Below are positions 1-6,835 of a DNA stretch of 22,604 nucleotides, piece by piece. The notes under the pieces were generated by a model, which saw only the letters and a program-made list of their open reading frames with translations, did not search any database and had not been told where the DNA came from. The position numbers and the translations under genes are program-made. Source of the stretch: a virus; the IMG/VR virus record IMGVR_UViG_3300030333_000036, positions 1 to 22,604 of that record, one strand, 5' to 3'. Numbering within the stretch: position 1 is the first letter of the stretch; each line of letters opens with the position of its first letter.

Positions 1-2159
1 ATCGGTGATCCAGGTTCTCCTGCTGATACACCAGAAACAGTAGGTCCATAAGGTGATATAGATGCATAATGAACACTCGCTTCTGTTGCTCCTGATGCTA
101 CAAGTAAACAGTTAATTTTATCTGCTACTGCTGTATTACCAGTTCCATCTTGTCTAGCACCGATTGTATATCCTTGAACTCTTGTTGTTGGTGGTGATTG
201 TTCAACAGTATAACCATACAAGTATAGTCTAGTACCTGGCGTTCCACCTTGTCCCGCTAGTGAAGAGTTAATTGCTTTTGTTCTTGGAATATCAATGTTA
301 ACCCAGTTAACAGATGTCTCTTCTCCAAATATAACGTTTTGGTTTGCTAAGTCTGCTGTATTAACAGTATCAAGTGTGATAACTCTAGTATTAGTATTAA
401 CAGCACCAACTAATGCACCTTCTCCAATTCCCGTTCCAGAAACGAGCATACCTTCAATAATACCATTAACACTACCATCATTAGCTAGTGTAATAGTATT
501 AGAACCATTACTACCAGTTGCAGTTGTAGAAATAACATTAAGTGCTTTAGGTGGTATAACATGTGTTAATGCACCTGACTTATCTTTAGAGAATGATTTC
601 TTCTTAAATCCTGCTGCTCTTAATGCTGTATTACCAAAGTTACTGTTACTGTTAGTAATTGACATGTCAGCACCACGCTCACATGTAAAGTGTGCAAAGT
701 ATCCCACAGCGAACACAGAAACCGCCTGTATAAATGCGTCATCTGATGCAACAATATGTCTATGTCCCCATCCTTTTCTGTACTCAGCATATCCATCTAA
801 GTGTGCACCATCACCTGCTGTTGCTACATCATAATTACCAGTTGAACTATTATATCTTACAAATGCTCTATCATCTTTTTGTAGTGACAGTCCAGTAAAC
901 TGTGCCACAACCATTGATTTGAAACCAGTTGCTTTAGCACCGTTTGCATGCATACCGTTCATACCCCACACTGATCTTAGTGATAGGTTAAATGCGTATG
1001 GAGATGCAGAGTCAACTGTATCAATCTCAGTCTTAACTCCAATGTTTGTACCTACTGCGTTACCAGTTGGTTCACTTGACATCTGATACGTAAATACGTT
1101 TCCAGATGCAGATGTAACAGTAAATGATCCATTATATAAACTTGCGTCAACTTCTGACTGAGGACCTGTTGAACCAGTTACACCACTAACGTTAATGTTT
1201 ACACCAACAGAGAATCCGTGATTTCTTGGGTTATCAAACTCGTCAACAGTAACAGCAGTTGCAGTGTTACCATTTCTTGTAATCTGTAATACCCTATATT
1301 CATCAGAAATAGGACCAACGATTCTGTTTTCCTCAACCCTTGCCTGTATTTGGTCTGCACTTGGGTCACCTGATGTATCGGGAATTGTTGCGAATGCTTT
1401 TGATACTTTTTGATAGTATATGTCTAAGTCTGTTCTTTCTAAGATGTTAGGAACAGCTGAATAGTCAGCATTAGGAACAGTTCCATTAGATATAAGACTT
1501 GATAAAGTATTAAGACCATCAGCAAACTCAAAACATGTAAGTCTGTGATGTGAAAACTTAGGTGCTAGTGTTTCAGTGGAATCAGGTTTGAAGTATACAC
1601 CCTCTTCAGCACCGTCGAAGAAAGAGAATTGCCAGAAATAAGTACCACCAGTAACTTTGAAGATTGCAGTTCTTGGGGGGATTTGATCTTCGGTGTTAAT
1701 ACCTTTTGCAGCGTAGATAGTAGGGTATGGAACATATTTTGGAATAATTTTTGTACGACGAAGGTCAGTTCCAACAACAGAACAACCTCTGGGAACTATA
1801 ATACCACCTTCAGTGGAATTAAATTTATAAAGAACGTTATTAGGTGAAGTTAAATCTAGGTTTGAGTTCTCATCAATAGGTGCAACGTTAGTATATAATA
1901 CTTCGCCTGGTCTATTATCAATCACATACTCAGCAGGATATAGCATGATACTAAAAGCATCAAACTCGTCATTACTGAGACCAACTCTATATGAAAATCT
2001 TGCTACCTCTAAAAATGCCCTTTGTAGTGATTTGAAAGGACGCAACGCTGAATTACCCCTATTATCAATAGCATCAGATGCGTCAAAATCGTCAGGGTTT
2101 ACGTAGATTATACGTCCAGTTCTGGACGTAATAATATTCTTTAATCTCGTTAGGGACAT
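1..2159 (-). CDS. Large virion structural protein, N-terminal part (3' end outside window)
   Basis: A minus-strand frame begins with ATG at 2159-2157 and was read in the same frame at the start, near 1200 and at the left edge, giving about 719 codons before it leaves the window. The product starts MSLTRLKNIITSRTGRII and continues with a YVNPDDFDASDAIDNRG stretch and an RPFKSLQRAFLEVARF stretch. The second stretch resembles the opening of right-handed beta-helix or spike proteins, where 'PFKTLQRA'-type motifs precede the first coil. Later sequence is rich in G, N, S and T with short beta-type segments, as in fibre or spike proteins. This opening is familiar to me from large structural proteins of T4-like cyanophages, but I cannot assign a T4 gene number; a baseplate-periphery or gp10-like role is only a guess. 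It is the last gene visible in the minus-strand late cluster, with an AATAAATA box about 20 bases upstream of the start. Confidence 0.85.
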   Translation of the reverse strand, partial: MSLTRLKNIITSRTGRIIYVNPDDFDASDAIDNRGNSALRPFKSLQRAFLEVARFSYRVGLSNDEFDAFSIMLYPAEYVIDNRPGEVLYTNVAPIDENSNLDLTSPNNVLYKFNSTEGGIIVPRGCSVVGTDLRRTKIIPKYVPYPTIYAAKGINTEDQIPPRTAIFKVTGGTYFWQFSFFDGAEEGVYFKPDSTETLAPKFSHHRLTCFEFADGLNTLSSLISNGTVPNADYSAVPNILERTDLDIYYQKVSKAFATIPDTSGDPSADQIQARVEENRIVGPISDEYRVLQITRNGNTATAVTVDEFDNPRNHGFSVGVNINVSGVTGSTGPQSEVDASLYNGSFTVTSASGNVFTYQMSSEPTGNAVGTNIGVKTEIDTVDSASPYAFNLSLRSVWGMNGMHANGAKATGFKSMVVAQFTGLSLQKDDRAFVRYNSSTGNYDVATAGDGAHLDGYAEYRKGWGHRHIVASDDAFIQAVSVFAVGYFAHFTCERGADMSITNSNSNFGNTALRAAGFKKKSFSKDKSGALTHVIPPKALNVISTTATGSNGSNTITLANDGSVNGIIEGMLVSGTGIGEGALVGAVNTNTRVITLDTVNTADLANQNVIFGEETSVNWVNIDIPRTKAINSSLAGQGGTPGTRLYLYGYTVEQSPPTTRVQGYTIGARQDGTGNTAVADKINCLLVASGATEASVHYASISPYGPTVSGVSAGEPGSP

Positions 2160-2179
2160 TTAACTATTCGCCTTTTAGT

Positions 2180-2187
2180 TATTTATT
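2180..2187 (-). promoter_or_regulatory. Late promoter box AATAAATA
   Basis: The minus strand reads AATAAATA, a match to the T4-type late consensus (TATAAATA), 20 bases before the ATG at 2159. It overlaps the TAA stop of the upstream structural gene (2188-2186). Assignment rests on motif and position only. Confidence 0.6.
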
Positions 2188-3685
2188 ATGGTGCACCGCC
2201 ACCGCCACCTTCAGAGTCAGCAGTGTAAGTTTGAGTTGGGAAACTGGTTGTTGAATCCTCGAATCCTATCAAATTAAATACATTATTAGCAGTCACTGAT
2301 TTAACAACAACTGTCTCACCAGGTCCTATGACTAATGAAGTGATCCTATCTACTTCATTATTACCATTAGTAGCACCTTGAGTAATATAATGTGATGCTT
2401 CAACTGCATTTGATGCAACATCAATAGAGTTGACACCCATGATTGAACGAGCACCACCTGGAAGAGCTGGTACATCATAGAATGTATCAGAAGTTGTAAT
2501 ATCAGGTGATCCTACACCCTTTATAAACTTAAGAACTGATCCAGTGTAATCACGAACATAACCATAAGCACCAGGTGTTGTGCCAGCTATAGTATAAGTA
2601 GATCCACCAACAGTGAATGTATCAGAACTTGTCCATGTTCCATGAACATCATATGCCCAAAAACCGTTATAGGTGAAGTTTGTGCTAGTTTGTAAAACTC
2701 TGTCTGAACCACCGTAGTTGGAGTTAGCTGCGTTTCCTGTGCCACCATCATAATAATAGTATGCTGCAGTTGCGTTTTGGTTGGCACTAAAGTCATATTG
2801 AACATATCCATTAGCACCATCACCTGCACTACCACTAGTAGTTTTACCAGTGGTATATTCAGTTCCATCATCTAAGTTTCCTGCAGTTCCATCAGGTCCC
2901 CATTCTCCGTTTGCCTCAACTGATAATTTAAAATCTCTACCACTCATAGTAGAGTCACCAACATCAAATCTATAAGTTCTATCAGTAAATACCTCTATTG
3001 CTTCATTGACATACATCTTATAATTTCCACCTGCAGTTGTAGTAGAAAACACAAATTCATTATTAGCAGTTCCTACACCACCAGTTGAGACTGTACCTGC
3101 ACCGTTAGTTCCTACTGATACTGAATCACCGTCTGCAAATTCAGTTCCTGTTCCATTTATAGTTGATGGACCTATTTGAAGAATCATCAAGTTGTTTCCA
3201 ACATCATCAAATACGTCATAAACAGTAGCAGTTGTAGCATTAGGTGCTGTTCCTTTAGTAATAGTATCACCAACAGCAAATCCACCTGCTGTAGATTCAA
3301 GTGTTACCTGTCTAATTGCAAATACCTTTACAAATATTGTAGTTAAAGCAGGAACTAGATATGATTCAAACTTTAAATGCTTTTCTTTATCTGCTGAAAT
3401 AAACTGAGTCCCTGCTGCAATATTAGCAGTTACCGATAATGGTGATGCTACGTTTAAATCGACTTGATAATGAGTAAGTATGTCACCTTTATGTAACTTA
3501 TATGTCGATGCATCTAAAGTTACTTTTTGACAATAGTCTTTAATGGCAACATCATATGCTGAACCAGTACCATCATTTGCTATTGTTAATTGAGTGCTTG
3601 CAGAACTGTCAACAGGACCTTCATAAAGAATTGTATCCGTGTTAGCTGTCGGTTTAAGTTGTGCAAGTAGTCCTTGAGTTGCCAT
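2186..3685 (-). CDS. Virion structural protein, 499 aa (cyanophage conserved)
   Basis: ATG start at 3685-3683 and TAA stop at 2188-2186. The protein opens MATQGLLAQLKPTANTDTIL and is dominated by G, T, N, S and D with no charged helical core, typical of beta-rich tail or fibre components. A run of tyrosines (around AAYYYYDGG) and many short GxxG and TxxG loops are visible, and the C-terminus is a glycine-rich tail ending GGGGGAP. No signal peptide, membrane segment or catalytic motif is seen. It lies 6 bases downstream of the 443-aa structural gene and 26 bases upstream of the large structural gene, so the three are probably co-expressed late. I recognise the N-terminus as a recurrent T4-like cyanophage structural protein but cannot name a T4 homologue. 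Confidence 0.8.
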   Translation of the reverse strand: MATQGLLAQLKPTANTDTILYEGPVDSSASTQLTIANDGTGSAYDVAIKDYCQKVTLDASTYKLHKGDILTHYQVDLNVASPLSVTANIAAGTQFISADKEKHLKFESYLVPALTTIFVKVFAIRQVTLESTAGGFAVGDTITKGTAPNATTATVYDVFDDVGNNLMILQIGPSTINGTGTEFADGDSVSVGTNGAGTVSTGGVGTANNEFVFSTTTAGGNYKMYVNEAIEVFTDRTYRFDVGDSTMSGRDFKLSVEANGEWGPDGTAGNLDDGTEYTTGKTTSGSAGDGANGYVQYDFSANQNATAAYYYYDGGTGNAANSNYGGSDRVLQTSTNFTYNGFWAYDVHGTWTSSDTFTVGGSTYTIAGTTPGAYGYVRDYTGSVLKFIKGVGSPDITTSDTFYDVPALPGGARSIMGVNSIDVASNAVEASHYITQGATNGNNEVDRITSLVIGPGETVVVKSVTANNVFNLIGFEDSTTSFPTQTYTADSEGGGGGAP

Positions 3686-3691
3686 TGTTAA

Positions 3692-5023
3692 TTAGAATCC
3701 TGCGTAGAAGTATTGTTGTAATCTTGTTCGACCAGTTAAATGTGATGCTGCTAAACCTGCACCAAATGCAACGTCGTCTAAGGTAACGTTCTCAGTTGAA
3801 AGAAGTGTAGCATCAGCATCAGGGAATTTAATTGTTCTTGCAGCAGTGATGTTATCAGTTCTGAAAGTAACAGTTCCTGTAGCGGTTGCTTCGTCTTTTA
3901 AGACTGGACGATAATAGGTCTTATTTTGTATGACCTGTGTAGCAAATTCAGTAACAATAGTACTGAATAATGGGTTACCCGCACCAGTATTTAGTAGTGA
4001 TGTAGATGGGAACTTCATCTGAGCATTAGTCAGAGTGTTTAAGTTATCAAGAAAGAATGTAACCCTTCTAGTATTATCAGTTGAATCTGCAATAATTATA
4101 TCTTCATGAATCTTGTTCTTAAGAGTCTGAGATGCTTCAGTTCCAACTAATTCTAAACTTTGGTCTGGTAATGTAATTGTCCTATCTGCTGTTAACGCAC
4201 CTGCGTTAAACTGAGCTGTTGATGCACTAGTCTCAGCTGAGTTTGAGATTTTAGGACTTACTAGTGTTTTTGACAGAATAATTTGCTCTGTTTTTGTATC
4301 TAATAGTGTAGATGATGTAGCAGTAGGTTCTGCGGTAGTTGTTACAGATCCTGCATCTGGTAGAAAATAAGATCTACGAGTTCCTGATGTAGTCGGCCAG
4401 TTAATCTGGAATATTGCTTCCTCTGCACCATCAATGATAACAAAGTTATCTTCATCAATAAGAAGAGTTTTGTTAGTCAGTGTTTGTGTAGTGTCTGCAC
4501 CTACAAGAGTAGTTCCATTACCTGCTGTTATCTCTGGTAATGTCATAATTCTAGTATTACTACCAGTTCCTACATTACCTGCTTCAAATCTAATTTTGGG
4601 ACCTTGAGCATCTTCTAACAAAAACTGTTCATCAGACATCAAAAACTGACCCGTTACTTTTACAGATCCCGTTCCTTTCGGTGCGAAAACTATATCAGTA
4701 TTGTTTGCAGTATCATCAATAGCAGTAACATATAATGATGTACTACTATTACCGTTATCAAGACGTGTCATATACAAACCACCATCACCAAAGGCAATAC
4801 CTATTTGGTTATATGCTGATTGATATAGTCCACTATCTCTGTCTAAGTCAAAAGCTAGACCAGGTGCATCTTTGCTACCTTGTGCTAGACCTCTGAATAA
4901 TTGATTAACTTTTGCTTTTCTATTAGGAATCAACGGATCAGAAACAACAATAGGAAGAATTGCTTCTCCAGATATATTGCTATCTGAAATCGTTTCCAAC
5001 TGAGAAATCTTCTTGGTTCCCAC
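3692..5023 (-). CDS. Fibre-like virion structural protein with QTLTNKT repeats, 443 aa
   Basis: The start is GTG (5023-5021); no in-frame ATG lies close upstream, and a perfect TATAAATA late box sits 27 bases before it. The N-terminal 60 residues (MGTKKISQLETISDSNI, then a proline-containing segment) are a compact domain often found at the virion-proximal end of phage fibre proteins. The rest contains about four imperfect repeats of roughly 55-70 residues. Each has an R-[TIS]-x-x-[LF]-P-[DE] strand followed by a T-Q-x-L-x-N-K-T-like motif (QTLTNKT, EQIILSKT, QTLKNKI, QVIQNKT). Such repeats occur in phage tail-fibre and baseplate-attached proteins and suggest a beta-rich trimeric rod. The adjacent structural genes support a virion role; receptor binding is not demonstrated. 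Confidence 0.75.
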   Translation of the reverse strand: MGTKKISQLETISDSNISGEAILPIVVSDPLIPNRKAKVNQLFRGLAQGSKDAPGLAFDLDRDSGLYQSAYNQIGIAFGDGGLYMTRLDNGNSSTSLYVTAIDDTANNTDIVFAPKGTGSVKVTGQFLMSDEQFLLEDAQGPKIRFEAGNVGTGSNTRIMTLPEITAGNGTTLVGADTTQTLTNKTLLIDEDNFVIIDGAEEAIFQINWPTTSGTRRSYFLPDAGSVTTTAEPTATSSTLLDTKTEQIILSKTLVSPKISNSAETSASTAQFNAGALTADRTITLPDQSLELVGTEASQTLKNKIHEDIIIADSTDNTRRVTFFLDNLNTLTNAQMKFPSTSLLNTGAGNPLFSTIVTEFATQVIQNKTYYRPVLKDEATATGTVTFRTDNITAARTIKFPDADATLLSTENVTLDDVAFGAGLAASHLTGRTRLQQYFYAGF

Positions 5024-5049
5024 GAATAATTACACTATTGGCTACGGTT

Positions 5050-5706
5050 TTATTTATAAGGGGTACGATCCCTTTCTTTGTTAACTATACTAAACATTTC
5101 ACCTAACTGATTGTTAGGGTGATATATGTGTTCAATATACTCTTTAGATATGTGATTTAACGTTATATTAAACGCTAAACTATACCTATTACTGGTAGAA
5201 GGACACTCTGGATCTACCCAATGTTCTATCCAACTAGGAAAATATACTAAAAGTCCTTTTTTAGGTGATATTTTTATCCTTCCAGAATTATATAAAGTTG
5301 CGTGTTCATGATATTGATATGGAACTGCATATTCCATCACATTTGTAATTGGATTTTTTAATACTAAGTCTGGTGACTCTTCATCTGCCTCTGGATAAAA
5401 TACAGCACTAATCCAATGTGTGCCATGAAGATGAGGTTTTAAAGGTTCAGAAGCATTATTTCTGTTTGCCCAACATGTAGTAACTCTTGGTCTTGACTGC
5501 AATCCTAAACCATATATCTTCATAAACTCAGGAATAGAGTTATGAACTTCATCTATAACATCATGTATAGCAGGTTCATTTAAGTTAAGTGGTAAACCTG
5601 GTTCTACAGTCTTGATATACTCTACAATTTTATCACAATCAACATCTAATATATCAGACGCAATAAAATTAGAGAACAAAGGTTCTATAAAGAATTTTTC
5701 AGTCAT
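5050..5706 (-). CDS. Putative 2OG-Fe(II) oxygenase (TIGR02466-like), 218 aa
   Basis: Predicted 2-oxoglutarate- and iron(II)-dependent oxygenase; the substrate is unknown. The double-stranded beta-helix pattern is visible: KPHLHGTHWISAVFY (H92, H94) supplies the first metal ligand region, FPSWIEHWVDP (H162) the distal histidine, and NRYSLAFN (R174) the likely 2-oxoglutarate-binding arginine followed by the closing strand. The order 'H..H - FPswl.H - R.s.aFN' is that of the TIGR02466 family, which is frequent in T4-like cyanophages. The ATG overlaps the stop of the upstream oxygenase gene by four bases (ATGA), so translation is probably coupled. It is the last gene of a five-gene operon. Protein, nucleobase or small-molecule hydroxylation are all possible; the sequence does not decide. 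Confidence 0.85.
   Translation of the reverse strand: MTEKFFIEPLFSNFIASDILDVDCDKIVEYIKTVEPGLPLNLNEPAIHDVIDEVHNSIPEFMKIYGLGLQSRPRVTTCWANRNNASEPLKPHLHGTHWISAVFYPEADEESPDLVLKNPITNVMEYAVPYQYHEHATLYNSGRIKISPKKGLLVYFPSWIEHWVDPECPSTSNRYSLAFNITLNHISKEYIEHIYHPNNQLGEMFSIVNKERDRTPYK
5051..5058 (-). promoter_or_regulatory. Late promoter box TATAAATA
   Basis: A perfect T4-type late box TATAAATA on the minus strand, 27 bases upstream of the GTG start at 5023. The TAA stop of the 2OG-oxygenase gene (5052-5050) overlaps it. It probably restarts late transcription of the structural genes below the accessory operon. Confidence 0.75.
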
Positions 5707-6194
5707 GAGTACTTGATAGCAATAGTAAAGCGATGTTTATCTCTAAATGTAGTTGCTCTATGAAGTAAATCAGCATCAAATCCAAGCATTCTATTAGGTT
5801 TAGGAAGAATACCCTTAATTTCACCATCAATAAGAAACTGTGTTTCTCCTAAATCATTTTCATTCCACTCTAAGTTAGGATAATATAAAAATGTGTATCC
5901 AGTTTGACCATCTGAGTGCCAAAATGGTTGCTCATTAGGTGCAAACAAATTAATGTACATCCTATAAGGTAAATCGCAAATATTAAATTCTCTTTCTATA
6001 GACTCTTCAAATAAATCATATGGACTTTTATGTCCGTTAGGTAGAATATCCGAAACCATACCTACTGGTGGTAAACCATAGGAATCACATTCACCATAAC
6101 GATAACTTGCTCTCAAGCAAAAGTTATATAATCGTTGATGTATACTCTCTTCAAAAAAATCATCAATAACGTCAATCATTGTCATGTATCCCAA
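5703..6194 (-). CDS. Putative 2OG-Fe(II) oxygenase (prolyl-hydroxylase-like), 163 aa
   Basis: Predicted Fe(II)/2-oxoglutarate dioxygenase. Numbering from the first ATG, the HxD motif is H93-S94-D95 (PFWHSDGQTGYTF), with the LGETQF segment near 115-120, the distal histidine at H145 (LLHRATTF) and the 2-oxoglutarate arginine at R155 (KHRFTIAIKY). The set H-x-D...H...R with normal spacing suggests an active enzyme. The family includes prolyl-4-hydroxylase-like and other phage oxygenases, so the substrate cannot be predicted. The N-terminus is uncertain: ATGs at 6194, 6185 and 6179 are in frame. The last, giving MIDVIDDFF, overlaps the upstream stop by 8 bases and is equally plausible. The 3' end overlaps the next oxygenase gene by four bases. 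It is distinct from that neighbour, not an obvious recent duplicate. Confidence 0.85.
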   Translation of the reverse strand: MGYMTMIDVIDDFFEESIHQRLYNFCLRASYRYGECDSYGLPPVGMVSDILPNGHKSPYDLFEESIEREFNICDLPYRMYINLFAPNEQPFWHSDGQTGYTFLYYPNLEWNENDLGETQFLIDGEIKGILPKPNRMLGFDADLLHRATTFRDKHRFTIAIKYS

Positions 6195-6372
6195 ATTGGG
6201 TTAAATCGTATTTAACTTTAGCAATACCCTCATGCTTGACACGTTTGGGTTTACCTATCTTATCTAGGATCTCAGCAGGAACTTTCTTCTTTGTAATGTC
6301 ATAGGGTATAGGTGCATTTGCAACACACACTCTAATACATTCCCACTGTTCCTCAGTAAAATCAACAATCAT
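6172..6372 (-). CDS. Small unknown protein, 66 aa
   Basis: ATG start 6372-6370 overlapping the previous gene's stop (ATGA), TGA stop 6174-6172. The product opens MIVDFTEEQWECIRVCV and is mixed charged with a central KKKVPAEILDKIGKPKRVK segment; it has no membrane helix or recognised motif. Its reality rests on position: it fits exactly between two coupled genes with four-base and up to 23-base overlaps and keeps protein-like composition. Small genes of this type are usual in the early or middle accessory regions of T4-like cyanophages. Function unknown. Confidence 0.65.
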   Translation of the reverse strand: MIVDFTEEQWECIRVCVANAPIPYDITKKKVPAEILDKIGKPKRVKHEGIAKVKYDLTQFGIHDND

Positions 6373-6587
6373 TGTTGTTCTAAAACCATACTTTTACGAA
6401 ATTCTTCAACAACTGATAGAACCTCTGGGTCTACTGGAGGACCTGATTGTTTTACAGGAGAAAGAATTGCTACAGAACCATCTTTCCGTTTGATCTTCCA
6501 AACAGTTCTATTCCTCTCACACATTGTCAAAAGGAAGGGTAGTTGTTCTACCGCTTCCTCTTCAGTTATCTCTTGAAAATCAGTCAT
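6369..6587 (-). CDS. Small unknown protein, 72 aa
   Basis: ATG at 6587-6585 sharing one base with the upstream stop (TAATG) and ending in a TGA that overlaps the next ATG. The sequence MTDFQEITEEEAVEQLPFLL is acidic, followed by a basic strand (TVWKIKRKDGSVAILSPV) and an acidic helix (DPEVLSVVEEFRKSM). It is probably a small soluble alpha/beta protein. No family recognised. Translational coupling with both neighbours supports it being a real gene. Confidence 0.65.
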   Translation of the reverse strand: MTDFQEITEEEAVEQLPFLLTMCERNRTVWKIKRKDGSVAILSPVKQSGPPVDPEVLSVVEEFRKSMVLEQQ

Positions 6588-6784
6588 TAGAAAACAGTCA
6601 ACATTTCTTTATCAAGTGATTCAATCATCGCAGTTGTAGTGTCTGCGAAACCTTCGGCACCTTCGGCATCGAATTTCCAAGTAACTGTGTCCTCATAACC
6701 ATCTTCAGAGATGATCTTGATTTGTCTCTTTGCAATGTTTACGAAAACATGTGCTAGATAAATTTCGTTGAGATCTTCAAACAT
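6587..6784 (-). CDS. Small unknown protein, 65 aa, first gene of the accessory operon
   Basis: ATG start 6784-6782 preceded by a strong AAAGGAG Shine-Dalgarno (6796-6790) at five-base spacing, the best ribosome-binding site in the window. The protein (MFEDLNEIYLAHVFVNIAKR, then an EDGYEDTVTWKFDAEG segment) looks like a small soluble alpha/beta fold; no motif recognised. It opens the five-gene operon leading to the two oxygenases and has a sigma-70-like promoter directly upstream, so it is probably expressed before the late structural genes. Function unknown. Confidence 0.75.
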   Translation of the reverse strand: MFEDLNEIYLAHVFVNIAKRQIKIISEDGYEDTVTWKFDAEGAEGFADTTTAMIESLDKEMLTVF

Positions 6785-6805
6785 TGTTACTCCTTTGATA
6801 TATCT

Positions 6806-6835
6806 ATACTAGCACAAGAACTACTCTAGGGTCAA
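6806..6835 (-). promoter_or_regulatory. Host-type sigma-70 promoter, extended -10
   Basis: On the minus strand TTGACC (6835-6830) is followed after 18 bases by TAGTAT (6811-6806). A TGC directly precedes TAGTAT, giving an extended -10. It lies in the gap between the gp5 stop and the small gene starting at 6784, with a strong SD just downstream. No late box is present in this gap. This suggests early or middle expression by host RNA polymerase; it is inferred from sequence only. Confidence 0.65.
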
